Shown: positions 7,304-16,993, counted from the first letter of the stretch. The stretch is 64,000 bases of DNA from an uncultured Methylophaga sp. (GCF_947259025.1 NZ_CAMYKO010000001.1:62001-126000); one strand, 5' to 3'. Notes: generated by a model not told the origin, from the letters alone. Translations and numbers: made by a program.

Positions 7304-7331
7304 AAAAAAAGGGCCTCCCGGCCCTTTTTTT
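7304..7331. terminator. Bidirectional terminator between the secreted protein gene and prlC
   Basis: Seven A, GGGCC, a four-base loop, GGCCC and eight T form a symmetric stem, so it can stop transcription from both the plus-strand gene ending at 7281 and prlC ending at 7341. Confidence 0.93.
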
Positions 7332-7340
7332 GTGGCTGCC

Positions 7341-9380
7341 TTAAGCGGCAATACCGGAATGCCGGAGCAAGGCATCTATTTCTGGCTCACGGCCGCGAAA
7401 CTCGATAAACAGTTCCATCGGTTCCTTTGAACCGCCCTGCTCCAGAATTGAAGACAGAAATTCCAGACCGGTCTGACGATCGAAAATGCCCTTTTCCTCA
7501 AACTTGGAAAAGGCGTCGGCCGACAAGACTTCCGCCCATTTATAGCTGTAATAACCGGCTGCATAGCCACCGGCAAAGATATGCGCAAAGCTATGGGCGA
7601 AGCGGTTGAACTTGGGCGGCTTGACTACGGTAACCTGATCACGCACTTCCGCCAGCACTTTTTCAACCTGATTGGTTTCGTTCGGATCGAATTCCAGGTG
7701 CAGGCGGAAGTCGAACAGCGAAAATTCAATCTGCCGCAGCATCATCATCGCTGACTGGAAGTTACGCGCCGCAATCATCTTGTTATAAAGCTCATCGGGC
7801 AGCGCTTCACCGGTTTCATAATGACCGGCAATCAAATCCAACGCTTCACGTTCCCAGCACCAGTTCTCCATAAACTGACTGGGCAACTCGACCGCATCCC
7901 AGGCCACACCATTGATGCCCGACACGCCCGAATAATCGATCTTGGTCAGCATATGATGCAGACCGTGGCCGAACTCGTGGAACAGCGTGGTGACTTCGTC
8001 ATGGGTAAACAGCGCCGGTTTATCGCCTACCGGTTCTGAAAAATTCGTCGTCAGGAAAGCGACCGGCGTTTGCACGCCATCGCCGACTTTACGGCGAACC
8101 AGACATTCATCCATCCATGCACCGCCGCGTTTGCGCTGGCGAGCATAAAGATCAAGATAGAACTGGCCGCGCAATTCACCACTGGCCTCGCGGATTTCAA
8201 AAAAGCGCACATCTTTATGCCAGGTATCGACATCTTTGCGCTCGCTAATCTCAAGGCCGTAAAGCTTATTGACCACCGCAAACAGGCCGTTAACGACTCT
8301 GTCTTCGGGGAAGTAGGGCTTCACTTCTTCCGCTGAAATGGCATAGCGCTGCTGGCGCAGTTGCTCGGCGAAATAAGTCACATCCCAGGCTTCCAGGTCG
8401 TCCATATCGGCGGTTTCTTTGGCATAGGCCTTGAGCGCGTCGAACTCTTCTTCAGCAATCGGTTTGCTTCGTGCCGCCAGATCATTCAAAAAGTCCATCA
8501 CCTGGTCGGGGCTTTGCGCCATTTTGGTCGCCAGCGAGCGCTCAGCGTGGTTGTTAAAGCCCAGCAGTTGCGCAAGTTCATGACGTAATTTGAGAATCTC
8601 GGCCATGACTTGGGTGTTATCCCATTTGCCGGCATTGGGGCCCTGATCAGAGGCCTTGGTGGCAAAGGCGGTGTACATTTCCTCGCGCAAATCACGGTTG
8701 TCGGCATAGGACATCACCGGCATGTAGGATGGGAAGTCTAGGGTAAACACCCAGCCTTCCAGACCATCACGTTTGGCGAATTGCTCAGCCATGGCGACCG
8801 TGGATGGCGGCAGGCCTGACAGCATTGATTCGTCGGTAATATGCTTTTTCCACGCGTGGGTGGCATCGAGCAGGTTTTCTTCAAACTTGGCGCTGAGCTC
8901 GGTCAGCTTCTGCGTGATCTGTTTGTATTGATCGCGCTGTTCGGGCGGCAGTTCAACGCCGGACAGGCGGAAATCGCGTACCGCATTGTCGATGACTTTC
9001 TTCTGCGCGGTGTCCAGCTTCTGGTATTCATCACTGTCAGCCAGATTTTTGTAGGCCCGATACAGGTCTTCGTTCTGACCCAGTTCGGTGCCGAATTCAC
9101 TGAGCATGGGCAGGCAGGCGTTAAAAGCCTGACGCAGTTCCTCGGAGTTGACCACGGAGTTCATATGACTGACCGGTGACCAGACATGATCGATGCTGGC
9201 CTCGATTTCTTCCATTGGCTGAACCAGGTTGTCCCAGGTCGGCTGGGAGATATTGGTCAGCAATTCATTGACCGCCTCGCGGGCCTGTTTAATGGCCTGG
9301 GTCACAGCCGGTTCAACGTGCTCCGGCTTGATTTTGGAGAACGGCGGCAGGGTGTAATTCTCTAATAATGGATTCGTCAT
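7341..9380 (-). CDS. prlC: Oligopeptidase A
   Basis: A cytoplasmic zinc metallopeptidase of family M3 that degrades peptides, including cleaved signal peptides. The 679-residue length matches E. coli PrlC (680). The zinc site is H468-E-F-G-H472 in TLFHEFGHGLHHML, with the downstream ELPSQFMENWCWE supplying the third ligand. The N-terminus NPLLENYTLPPFSKIKPEHV is also typical. It is a single gene with a terminator behind it and a 140 bp divergent region in front, shared with the LpxH-like gene. Confidence 0.97.
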   Translation of the reverse strand: MTNPLLENYTLPPFSKIKPEHVEPAVTQAIKQAREAVNELLTNISQPTWDNLVQPMEEIEASIDHVWSPVSHMNSVVNSEELRQAFNACLPMLSEFGTELGQNEDLYRAYKNLADSDEYQKLDTAQKKVIDNAVRDFRLSGVELPPEQRDQYKQITQKLTELSAKFEENLLDATHAWKKHITDESMLSGLPPSTVAMAEQFAKRDGLEGWVFTLDFPSYMPVMSYADNRDLREEMYTAFATKASDQGPNAGKWDNTQVMAEILKLRHELAQLLGFNNHAERSLATKMAQSPDQVMDFLNDLAARSKPIAEEEFDALKAYAKETADMDDLEAWDVTYFAEQLRQQRYAISAEEVKPYFPEDRVVNGLFAVVNKLYGLEISERKDVDTWHKDVRFFEIREASGELRGQFYLDLYARQRKRGGAWMDECLVRRKVGDGVQTPVAFLTTNFSEPVGDKPALFTHDEVTTLFHEFGHGLHHMLTKIDYSGVSGINGVAWDAVELPSQFMENWCWEREALDLIAGHYETGEALPDELYNKMIAARNFQSAMMMLRQIEFSLFDFRLHLEFDPNETNQVEKVLAEVRDQVTVVKPPKFNRFAHSFAHIFAGGYAAGYYSYKWAEVLSADAFSKFEEKGIFDRQTGLEFLSSILEQGGSKEPMELFIEFRGREPEIDALLRHSGIAA

Positions 9381-9520
9381 AATTCTCTCTGGTCAAAGCA
9401 GGCAATGTAGGTAGGACCGCCTTTCAACAGGTCTTACGTCATGTTTTTGCAACAAAAAGTTAATAAAGCTGCAACAAGAGTTGGTTAGTGTGCGCTCAAG
9501 ATAAAAGGTAAGGGCACATT

Positions 9521-10315
9521 ATGCAAAAACAAGTCAGTCAGAAAGAAAAGATAAAAGTTCGCAGTGTCTGGATCTCAGACATCCACCTCGGCTTTCGCGG
9601 CTGTAGCGCCGATTTTCTGCTCGATTTTCTGCATAAAGTTGAATGTGATTACCTCTACCTGGTCGGTGACATTATTGATGTCTGGGAAATGAAAAAGAAA
9701 ATGTACTGGCCTCAGGCACATAATAATGTGATCCGCACCCTGCTGGGTAAAGCCAAGCATAACACCAAGGTAGTCTATGTCCCCGGTAACCACGATGAGG
9801 TGTTGCGGGACTTTGACGGCGCCGTGTTCGGCAATGTCGAAATCCAGAATGAAATCATTCACACCACCGCCGACAACCGCAAACTGCTGATCCTGCACGG
9901 TGACCAGTTCGACAGTGTCGTGAAAATTTCGCCGATGCTGGCCAAGGTCGGCAGCCGCCTTTATGAATGGCTGTTACGGGCCAATCGCTACGTCAACCTG
10001 GTGCGCCGCAAAATGGGCTTTTCCTACTGGTCTCTGGCAGCTTTTCTCAAGCACAAAGTCAAAAACGCCGTGCAGTACATCAGTCACTTTGAAGAAGCGG
10101 TAGCACATGAAGCTGCGCGCCAGGGTGTGGACGGCGTAGTCTGTGGTCACATTCACCGCGCTGAAATCGCCCGCCATCACGATGTTGATTACTACAATTG
10201 CGGAGACTGGGTAGAAAGCTGTACTGCGCTGGTTGAACACCCCAACGGTGAAATGGAAATCCTCAACTGGACCGAACTGGTCGAGCAGCCCAAAGTCCTG
10301 GTGCAAGCAGCCTGA
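9521..10315 (+). CDS. LpxH-like metallophosphoesterase (UDP-2,3-diacylglucosamine diphosphatase family)
   Basis: A 264-residue calcineurin-type phosphoesterase with all family metal motifs: SDIHLG (D20, H22), GDIIDVWEM, PGNHD and GHIHRAE. It belongs to the COG2908 group that contains LpxH, but is slightly longer and carries GFRGCSADFLLDF near the N-terminus, a pattern of LpxH paralogs coupled to a glycosyltransferase. Its stop overlaps the start of the next gene in TGATG, so the two products probably act in one glycolipid or lipid A-related pathway. Whether this is the true lipid A enzyme cannot be decided here, because the other lpx genes are not adjacent. Confidence 0.8.
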   Translation: MQKQVSQKEKIKVRSVWISDIHLGFRGCSADFLLDFLHKVECDYLYLVGDIIDVWEMKKKMYWPQAHNNVIRTLLGKAKHNTKVVYVPGNHDEVLRDFDGAVFGNVEIQNEIIHTTADNRKLLILHGDQFDSVVKISPMLAKVGSRLYEWLLRANRYVNLVRRKMGFSYWSLAAFLKHKVKNAVQYISHFEEAVAHEAARQGVDGVVCGHIHRAEIARHHDVDYYNCGDWVESCTALVEHPNGEMEILNWTELVEQPKVLVQAA

Positions 10316-11349
10316 TGCGTATCGTTATTATCACTGACGCCTGGGAACCCCAGGTCAACGGGGTTGTGCGTACCCTCAAGCAAACCCGCCAATGTCTGGA
10401 GCAAATGGGGCATGAGGTGCATGTCATCACCCCGCAGGATTTCAACACCATCCCCTGCCCCAGCTATCCCAGTATCCGCCTTGCCGTGTTACCCGGCAGA
10501 CGAGTGAAAAAACTGCTTGATGACCTCAATGCCAATGCCGTGCATATTGCCACCGAAGGCCCGCTGGGCATGGCAGCGCGGCGCTGGTGCCTGCGTAACA
10601 AGATCAGCTTCACCACCTCTTACCACACCCAGTTTCCGGAATATGTCCGGCTGCGGGCACCGATACCTTTAAGCTGGACCTATGCCTGGCTAAGACGCTT
10701 TCATGGCAAGGCGGTTCGTACTTTAGTCCCGACCCGATCGCAACAACAGCGGCTGCTGGAACGCGGCTTTGATCATGTTGAAGTCTGGGGCCGCGGTGTG
10801 GATACCGATATTTTTACGCCCGATAATCCGCAGCCACTCGATTTGCCACGTCCTGTCTTGCTTAATATGGGGCGGGTGGCGATAGAGAAAAATATTGAAG
10901 CTTTTCTGGATCTGGATGTACCGGGCAGTAAAGTTGTGGTCGGTGACGGGCCCGATCTGGATCAACTACGTCAGAAATATCCGGATGTGTTATTCACCGG
11001 CGCCCGCTTTGGCAAGGAGCTAGCCCGTTATGTCGCCGCTGCCGATGTGTTTGTTTTCCCAAGCAAAACGGATACCTTCGGTCTGGTACTGCTGGAGGCC
11101 ATGGCCTGTGGCGTGCCGGTCGCAGCTTACCCGGTGACCGGTCCGGCCGATGTCGTGCAGCATGGACTCACCGGCAGTCTCAGTGATGATCTGGGTGAAG
11201 CTGTAAGAATGGCACATCACATAGACCCGGCGGCCTGTATCGCCTATGCACGCAAACACAACTGGCAGGCCTGTTCGAGCGTGTTTGCCGGCTATATGGT
11301 GGACAACCGTCAAGCCAGCAACACCGAGGCCCTGTCGAGCGAGACTTGA
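10315..11349 (+). CDS. Family 4 glycosyltransferase (group 1, mannosyltransferase-like)
   Basis: A 344-residue GT-B glycosyltransferase. The N-terminus MRIVIITDAWEPQVNGVVRTL is the acceptor-domain glycine loop seen in MgtA/PimB-type enzymes, and the C-terminal half has the nucleotide-sugar motif KTDTFGLVLLEAMACGVPVAAYPVTG, with the two glutamates of the EX7E signature region. It is translationally coupled to the upstream phosphoesterase. Similar paired genes occur in many proteobacteria and are thought to make a glycolipid; donor and acceptor cannot be read from the sequence. Confidence 0.86.
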   Translation: MRIVIITDAWEPQVNGVVRTLKQTRQCLEQMGHEVHVITPQDFNTIPCPSYPSIRLAVLPGRRVKKLLDDLNANAVHIATEGPLGMAARRWCLRNKISFTTSYHTQFPEYVRLRAPIPLSWTYAWLRRFHGKAVRTLVPTRSQQQRLLERGFDHVEVWGRGVDTDIFTPDNPQPLDLPRPVLLNMGRVAIEKNIEAFLDLDVPGSKVVVGDGPDLDQLRQKYPDVLFTGARFGKELARYVAAADVFVFPSKTDTFGLVLLEAMACGVPVAAYPVTGPADVVQHGLTGSLSDDLGEAVRMAHHIDPAACIAYARKHNWQACSSVFAGYMVDNRQASNTEALSSET

Positions 11350-11490
11350 AGTCAATCAGCGCTGAAGTGTTGTATTTTTACAACTCAACCGACCCCTCGT
11401 TTGCCAATATTGCAACAGATAAACTTGATCGGCCCTAATCGCCGTGAGATTATTTGCCAGTCAATAAGAACAAACAGGGACTTAATTTCG

Positions 11491-12219
11491 ATGCCACATT
11501 TTCAGCACTTATTCAAAGTAGGCATTGTCGCAGCTTTGCTCGTCATGACCGGCTGCGCTACCACCAACCAGACTGCCGGTGATCCACTGGAAGGTTATAA
11601 CCGCGCCATGTACAAGTTTAACGACGCCGTGGATACCGCCGTCATTAAACCGGTAGCCAAAGGCTATGATGCAGTGGTCCCTGATCCCATCAGTCAGGGC
11701 GTCAGCAACTTCTTCAGCAACCTCAACGACATCACTGTGATCATCAATGACCTGCTGCAGGGCAAGTTCTATCAGGCCTACAAAGACACCCACCGTTTCG
11801 TGGTCAACACCACCGTCGGTGTCGGTGGTATTTTTGATGTGGCTAGTCTCTCCGGTCTTAACAAAAACAATGAAGACTTCGGTCAGACGCTGGGTGTCTG
11901 GGGCGCTGATCCCGGTGCTTACGTGGTTCTACCTTTCTTCGGTCCACGTAATGTCCGTGACACTTTCGGCCTGATCGGCGACATGTTTACGGATCCTGTC
12001 ATGTATGTGGAGGGTGACGATGCACGTCTGGCATTCGTCGGTACTCGCGTTGTAGATACCCGCGCCAATCTGCTGAAAGCTGAAAAAGTCCTTGATGAAG
12101 CGGCTTTGGATGAATACAGCTATGTCCGCGATGCCTACATGCAGCGTCGCCAGAACCTGGTCTATGACGGCAACCCACCGCTGGAAGATGACGAGTTCGA
12201 CATCTTTGAAGACGAGTGA
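11491..12219 (+). CDS. mlaA: MlaA outer membrane lipoprotein, phospholipid retrograde transport
   Basis: MlaA (VacJ) sits in the outer membrane and passes misplaced phospholipids from the outer leaflet to the Mla pathway. The ATG at 11491 gives a 242-residue protein with a lipoprotein signal, LLVMTG-C22. An in-frame TTG 90 bases upstream would bury that signal, and AGGGA at 11476-11480 supports 11491. Family stretches are DPLEGYNRAMYKFND, FFSNLNDITVIINDLLQGK and GVWGADPGAYVVLPFFGP. The mlaFEDCB genes are not in the window. A terminator follows. Confidence 0.95.
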   Translation: MPHFQHLFKVGIVAALLVMTGCATTNQTAGDPLEGYNRAMYKFNDAVDTAVIKPVAKGYDAVVPDPISQGVSNFFSNLNDITVIINDLLQGKFYQAYKDTHRFVVNTTVGVGGIFDVASLSGLNKNNEDFGQTLGVWGADPGAYVVLPFFGPRNVRDTFGLIGDMFTDPVMYVEGDDARLAFVGTRVVDTRANLLKAEKVLDEAALDEYSYVRDAYMQRRQNLVYDGNPPLEDDEFDIFEDE

Positions 12220-12254
12220 TTGACGACAAGCCACAGACAACACCTTATAATGAA

Positions 12255-12278
12255 GAGCCGGGTTTGACCCGGCTTTTT
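12255..12278 (+). terminator. Rho-independent terminator after mlaA
   Basis: AGCCGGGT and ACCCGGCT form an 8 bp stem around a short loop, followed by six T, about 35 bp after the mlaA stop. Confidence 0.9.
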
Positions 12279-12321
12279 TATGTTTCAAATTCATGACATT
12301 CAGCCGCCATAACGGACTTTT

Positions 12322-13311
12322 ATGACCAGCAGTATTTTATTTGTTCTCGCCATCGTAGTTGGCTTTGCCGTATTGATTTGGGGGGCCGATCGTTTTATTG
12401 ACGGGGCCGCCAATATCGCCAGTAACCTCGGCGTATCACCGCTGATTGTCGGTGTCACTATTGTCGGTTTCGGTACCTCAGCACCAGAAATGCTGGTGTC
12501 AGCGCTGGCCGCTTTTGACGGTGTACCGGCAATGGGTATAGGTAACGCGGTAGGCTCCAATATCACCAATGTCGGCCTGGTGCTGGGGGTGACGACGCTG
12601 ATTTCCCCATTGGTTGTCAATTCCGCCACACTGCGTCGCGAGTTTCCGGTACTGGCTTTTGTCATGCTGGTATCAATCATTATGCTGCTTGATGGCGTAT
12701 TAAGCCGTGTTGACGGCAGTATCCTGTTTGCCGGTTTTCTGCTGACTATTGGTGGCATGGGCTGGATGGCCTACCGGGGACTGGGTAAAAATGACCCGCT
12801 GGAGGCCGAATTCGCGCAGGAATATGCCGAACAATCCATGTCCACCGGTAAGGCCAGTTGGCTTTTCATAATTGGTCTGGCCTCATTGCTTATCGGTTCT
12901 AAATCGCTGGTCTGGGGCGCCAGTGGCATCGCCACCATGCTGGGCGTGAGTGATCTTGTCATCGGCCTGACCATTGTGGCGATTGGCACCAGTCTGCCGG
13001 AGTTGGCTGCCTGCATTATTTCAGCGCTCAAAAACGAACACGATATCGCAGTCGGTAACGTACTCGGCTCCAATATTTTTAACCTGCTTGCGGTGTTAGC
13101 AATGCCGGGACTGATTGCTCCTACCGAAGTCGACCCCATGCTGCTGTATCGTGACCTGCCATTCATGATTGGGCTGGCTATCGGGCTTTATCTATTTGCC
13201 CGTTTCTGCTCGCAAGGACGTATCGGCCGCTTTGCCGGGCTCTTGCTGATAGTCACCTATATTAGCTATAACAGTCTTCTGGCTTATCAGAACGTGCCCG
13301 GACTCAGTTAA
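12322..13311 (+). CDS. Calcium/sodium antiporter, CaCA family (YrbG-like)
   Basis: A 329-residue inner membrane exchanger with two homologous halves of about five membrane segments each. The two alpha repeats are visible: VGFGTSAPEMLVSALAA with GNAVGSNITNVGLVLG in the first half, and VAIGTSLPELAACIISA with GNVLGSNIFNLLAVLA in the second. The conserved acidic and asparagine residues of the ion site are present. It is the first gene of the kdsDC-lptCAB block and overlaps kdsD by one base, the same order as yrbG-kdsD-kdsC-lptCAB in E. coli. Confidence 0.93.
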   Translation: MTSSILFVLAIVVGFAVLIWGADRFIDGAANIASNLGVSPLIVGVTIVGFGTSAPEMLVSALAAFDGVPAMGIGNAVGSNITNVGLVLGVTTLISPLVVNSATLRREFPVLAFVMLVSIIMLLDGVLSRVDGSILFAGFLLTIGGMGWMAYRGLGKNDPLEAEFAQEYAEQSMSTGKASWLFIIGLASLLIGSKSLVWGASGIATMLGVSDLVIGLTIVAIGTSLPELAACIISALKNEHDIAVGNVLGSNIFNLLAVLAMPGLIAPTEVDPMLLYRDLPFMIGLAIGLYLFARFCSQGRIGRFAGLLLIVTYISYNSLLAYQNVPGLS

Positions 13312-14288
13312 TGCAGATAGAACAGGACAAAATCAGGCAACTGGCAACAGCAGTCATTGATACCGAGCTGGAAGCCGTCTCGGCACTCAGAGACCGGATC
13401 AACGAAGACTTCTTGCAAGCCTGTCAGTTTATGCTTGAATGCAGCGGCCGCATTGTGGTCATCGGTATGGGGAAATCCGGCCATATCGGCAGCAAAGTCG
13501 CCGCTACCCTGGCCAGTACCGGCACCCCGGCTTTTTTTGTTCATCCCGGTGAAGCCAGTCATGGTGATCTGGGCATGATCACTAATAAAGATGTGGTGCT
13601 GGCCTTATCCAACTCCGGCGAAACCACAGAAATACTAACTATCCTGCCACTTATCAAACGCCTGGGCGTACCGTTGGTCACGATGACCGGCCGGCCCGGT
13701 TCAACATTGGCACAGTGCGCCAGTGCCCACCTTGATGTCAGTGTGGAAAGAGAAGCCTGTCCATTAGGATTGGCCCCCACTTCCAGCACCACTGCCGCAC
13801 TGGTGATGGGCGATGCCCTGGCGGTTGCCCTGCTGGAGGCCCGCGGTTTTACCGCCGAGGATTTTGCCCTGTCGCACCCCGGTGGTTTGCTTGGGCGGCG
13901 TTTACTGCTGCACGTCAGTGATATTATGCACACTGGTACTGCCATTCCGACCATTGATGAGTCAGCCTTAATCAGTGATGCCTTGATTGAAATGTCGGAA
14001 AAAGGACTGGGCATGACAGCGGTTATCGACGGCAAGCAGCAAGTGGTCGGCATCTTTACTGACGGTGACTTACGCCGGGTGCTGGCCCAGGAAATCGATA
14101 TTCACAAGCAGCCTCTTTCAGCGTTTATTACCCGTGAGTGTAAAACCGGCCGCCCTGACATGCTGGCGGCGGAAGCGCTGGAACTGATGCAGCGTTATAA
14201 AATTAACGGCCTTTTAATTATCAACGATCAGCAACGGCTGGCAGGTGCGATCAATATGCATGATTTGCTCCGCGCCGGGGTGGTCTGA
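13311..14288 (+). CDS. kdsD: Arabinose-5-phosphate isomerase KdsD
   Basis: KdsD turns ribulose 5-phosphate into arabinose 5-phosphate, the first step to the LPS sugar Kdo. The 325-residue protein has an N-terminal SIS domain (VVIGMGKSGHIGSKVAATLA, then HPGEASHGDLGMI) and two C-terminal CBS domains (ISDIMHTGTAIPTI onward, and GLLIINDQQRLAGAINMHDL at the end). Its ATG overlaps the stop of the antiporter gene by one base, and kdsC follows after 11 bp. Confidence 0.96.
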   Translation: MQIEQDKIRQLATAVIDTELEAVSALRDRINEDFLQACQFMLECSGRIVVIGMGKSGHIGSKVAATLASTGTPAFFVHPGEASHGDLGMITNKDVVLALSNSGETTEILTILPLIKRLGVPLVTMTGRPGSTLAQCASAHLDVSVEREACPLGLAPTSSTTAALVMGDALAVALLEARGFTAEDFALSHPGGLLGRRLLLHVSDIMHTGTAIPTIDESALISDALIEMSEKGLGMTAVIDGKQQVVGIFTDGDLRRVLAQEIDIHKQPLSAFITRECKTGRPDMLAAEALELMQRYKINGLLIINDQQRLAGAINMHDLLRAGVV

Positions 14289-14299
14289 CAGGACAAAAA

Positions 14300-14821
14300 A
14301 TGCAGGATATTCTGGAAAAAGCGAAGAAAATCAAACTGGTCGTCTTTGATGTTGACGGCGTGCTAACTGATGGACGCATTATTATTGGCGATGATGGTCA
14401 GGAGTACAAAGCCTTCAATTCACGTGACGGCCACGGTATGAAACTGCTGCAATACACCGGGGTCGAAATAGCGATTATTACCGGCCGCACGTCAAAAACC
14501 GTGGAACACCGGATGAATGGCCTGGGCATCAACCATGTTTATCAGGGTAAACGCATCAAACTGCCGGTCTTCGAGGAACTGATCGAAGAGTTGGGTTTAA
14601 GCCCTGATGAATGCGCCTATGTCGGCGATGACTGGGTTGATTTATCGATTATGAGTCGTGTGGGTCTCGCCGTGGCAGTGCAGGATGCCGACAATGTGGT
14701 CAAAAAACATGCGCATTGGATCACCCCGTCAAGAGGCGGCATGGGCGCGGCCCGGGAAGTGTGTGAATTGATTATGGAAGGACAGGGCAACCTGCAGGAC
14801 CAAATTGAACGCCATTTTTAA
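14300..14821 (+). CDS. kdsC: 3-deoxy-D-manno-octulosonate-8-phosphate phosphatase KdsC
   Basis: A cytoplasmic HAD-family phosphatase that releases Kdo from Kdo 8-phosphate. The nucleophile motif is D17-V-D19-G-V-L-T-D-G; motif II is IITGRTS, the lysine region is QGKRIKLP, and the late acidic motif is YVGDDWVDL. At 173 residues it is the usual length of this capless subfamily. Its last 17 bases overlap the start of lptC. Confidence 0.96.
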   Translation: MQDILEKAKKIKLVVFDVDGVLTDGRIIIGDDGQEYKAFNSRDGHGMKLLQYTGVEIAIITGRTSKTVEHRMNGLGINHVYQGKRIKLPVFEELIEELGLSPDECAYVGDDWVDLSIMSRVGLAVAVQDADNVVKKHAHWITPSRGGMGAAREVCELIMEGQGNLQDQIERHF

Positions 14822-15374
14822 TCTGCCGATCTATGCCCGTATCGGCCTGCTGGTTCTGGCTGGGCTGAGCCTGTGGATGATTTTTCACGATAGTGCCAAG
14901 CCGCCTCAGCAGACCAGTGAGTTGCGTCGTACCAGCGATATGGCGATGACCGACTTCACCATGACCATCATGAACCTCAATGGTGAACCAGCCCGGCTGA
15001 TCACCGGTGATGAAATGGCCCACTATCCGGACGATGACTCCACCGAAATCCTCAATCCGACCACTGAGTTCCTGGAACCGGGCCAGGATAACTGGGAAGT
15101 GACCTCCAATCATGGCTACACCCAGGGCGAAGCTGACGAAATCCTGCTGACCGGAAATGTTATTATCACAAACAAGAACAATCCGGCATTCAATATGCTG
15201 ACCGAGAAGCTGACTTTGCATAACCTGGATAACACGGCTTATACCGATGCGCCGGTGACCATCAACTCGCCACAGGGCGTGACGGAGTCTGTCGGCCTGC
15301 ATGCAGTTCTGGATGACGAAACCATCAATCTACATTCGAGGGTAAAAGGACAATATGATGCGCCTGCCAATTAA
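14805..15374 (+). CDS. lptC: LPS export ABC transporter periplasmic protein LptC
   Basis: LptC is a bitopic inner membrane protein that hands LPS from the LptBFG transporter to LptA. The 189-residue protein has one N-terminal membrane segment (IGLLVLAGLSLWMIF, about residues 12-27) and a beta-jellyroll periplasmic part with DFTMTIMNLNGEPARLITGDEMAHY. The only start that keeps the membrane segment is TTG at 14805, inside the end of kdsC, which suggests coupled translation. Its last 20 bases overlap lptA. Confidence 0.9.
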   Translation: MNAIFNLPIYARIGLLVLAGLSLWMIFHDSAKPPQQTSELRRTSDMAMTDFTMTIMNLNGEPARLITGDEMAHYPDDDSTEILNPTTEFLEPGQDNWEVTSNHGYTQGEADEILLTGNVIITNKNNPAFNMLTEKLTLHNLDNTAYTDAPVTINSPQGVTESVGLHAVLDDETINLHSRVKGQYDAPAN

Positions 15375-16188
15375 ATTTTTTGTCGCTTTGATGTTGATGC
15401 CAGCCTTGGCCTGGGGTCTGCCCAGCGACCGCCAGAAACCGATCAATATCGAGGCGGATCATGCGCAAATGGATGATCGCGAGGGCGTGACCCAGTACAA
15501 GGGAGATGCCATCCTGACCCAGGGCACCCTGCGCATTACCGGCGATATCATTACCTTCTTTTATGATGAGAATAAACAGCTGACCAAGGCGGTAGCCGAA
15601 GGTAAACGCGCCACCTATGAACAGGTTCATCAACCCGGTGAAAACCCGGTCAGAGCCAAAGCGCTGAAAATGGAATATTTTGCTGACCGTCAGGAAATTT
15701 ACCTCACCGGCGATGGCTATGTCTGGCAAAACGGTGACGAATTCACCGGCAACTATATCGAATACGACATCGCCCGTAATGTGGTCAGTGCCAACTCCAA
15801 CCCGGTCACCGTCGATGGACAGGAGCAGAAAAAAGGCCGCGTTCATATCATCATCCAGCCGCAAACTGCCCGTGAACCGGCGAGCGACGAACCCAAAGAG
15901 GCCACTGAACCAAAAGCAACAGAAACGCCTGACTCCACATCAGCACCCAGTCAGCCGGCTGAGCCTGAAGTTGCAGCAGATCAAGAGCCTGAAAGCTACC
16001 CAACCGCGATGACGACCAGCCGTCTGAATGTGCGCTCCGGTCCCGGTACCGGCTATCAGCGACTGGGCACATTCGACCAGGAGCTTGAAGTGATCGTCCT
16101 GACCCGCCAGTCCAGTTGGACCCAGGTGCGGGGCATGATCGAGGGTGAAGTCGTGATTGGCTGGGTCAACAGCCGCTACCTGCAATAA
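15355..16188 (+). CDS. lptA: LPS transport protein LptA with C-terminal SH3 domain
   Basis: LptA forms the periplasmic bridge for LPS. This 277-residue version has a signal peptide (about 1-20), an OstA/LptA jellyroll (about 26-170) with [21 protein letters not shown] and [16 protein letters not shown], then a Pro/Glu/Thr-rich linker (about 175-212) and a bacterial SH3 domain (about 214-277) with [17 protein letters not shown] and a final GWVNSRYL. E. coli LptA is about 185 residues with no SH3. The extra domain may bind peptidoglycan or glycan; this is inference. The gene overlaps lptC and precedes lptB by 13 bp. ATG at 15358 is an equally good start. Confidence 0.93.
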   Translation: MMRLPIKFFVALMLMPALAWGLPSDRQKPINIEADHAQMDDREGVTQYKGDAILTQGTLRITGDIITFFYDENKQLTKAVAEGKRATYEQVHQPGENPVRAKALKMEYFADRQEIYLTGDGYVWQNGDEFTGNYIEYDIARNVVSANSNPVTVDGQEQKKGRVHIIIQPQTAREPASDEPKEATEPKATETPDSTSAPSQPAEPEVAADQEPESYPTAMTTSRLNVRSGPGTGYQRLGTFDQELEVIVLTRQSSWTQVRGMIEGEVVIGWVNSRYLQ

Positions 16189-16201
16189 AAGCCGGGGCAT
16201 T

Positions 16202-16927
16202 ATGAGTATTCTGTCTGCGCAGCAACTGGCGAAGCGTTATGGCGACCGCCAGGTGGTCAAAGATATCTCGCTGGATGTCAAAAGTGGTGAAATCGTCGGA
16301 CTGCTGGGTCCCAATGGCGCCGGTAAAACCACCAGCTTCTACATGATCGTAGGGCTGGTACCTGTTGATCATGGCTTTATATTCCTGGATCAATACGATC
16401 TGACCGATTATCCGATTCATGATCGGGCCAAGCTGGGCATTGGCTATCTGCCACAGGAAGCCTCGGTGTTTCGTAAACTCAGTGTTGAGGATAATCTCTT
16501 CGCGATTATTGAAACCCGTGACGAACTCAGCATGGATGCCAAAAAAGAGCTGCTGGAACAGCTACTGCAGGATTTTCATATCGAGCATATCCGCCACTCC
16601 AAGGGCATGGCACTGTCCGGTGGTGAACGCCGGCGGGTGGAAATCGCCCGGGCTTTGGCCATGGACCCACAATTTATTCTGCTGGATGAGCCGTTTGCCG
16701 GCGTTGATCCAATTTCCGTGCTGGATATTCAGGGCATTATCAAACAACTGGCCGAGCGTGGTATTGGCATTCTGATCACTGACCACAATGTGCGCGAAAC
16801 CCTCAATGTCTGTCAGCGCGCCTACATTTTCAATGAAGGTGAAGTCATTGCCCGCGGCACGCCGGAGCAAATTCTTGAGGATAAACAAGTACTCAGTGTC
16901 TACCTGGGCCGCGACTTCAGAATGTAA
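16202..16927 (+). CDS. lptB: LPS export ABC transporter ATPase LptB
   Basis: LptB is the cytoplasmic ATPase that drives LPS extraction by LptFG. The 241-residue protein has Walker A G36PNGAGKTT44, Q-loop region [10 protein letters not shown], signature [10 protein letters not shown], Walker [14 protein letters not shown] and the switch histidine in ITDHNVRE. An in-frame start 45 bases upstream exists but lies inside lptA; the ATG at 16202 gives the family's standard N-terminus. In many gammaproteobacteria rpoN follows lptB; here it does not. Confidence 0.97.
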   Translation: MSILSAQQLAKRYGDRQVVKDISLDVKSGEIVGLLGPNGAGKTTSFYMIVGLVPVDHGFIFLDQYDLTDYPIHDRAKLGIGYLPQEASVFRKLSVEDNLFAIIETRDELSMDAKKELLEQLLQDFHIEHIRHSKGMALSGGERRRVEIARALAMDPQFILLDEPFAGVDPISVLDIQGIIKQLAERGIGILITDHNVRETLNVCQRAYIFNEGEVIARGTPEQILEDKQVLSVYLGRDFRM

Positions 16928-16993
16928 GCATAAACAGTGGCGAAACTGAGCGGTTCGGGATAAGATGCAATTTCACCCGATGCGCCGTCATAT

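Noticed and set aside
16928..16993. Expected rpoN directly after lptB
   Set aside because: No rpoN frame follows; the next gene is the hybrid kinase, and 66 bp is too short to hold remnants.
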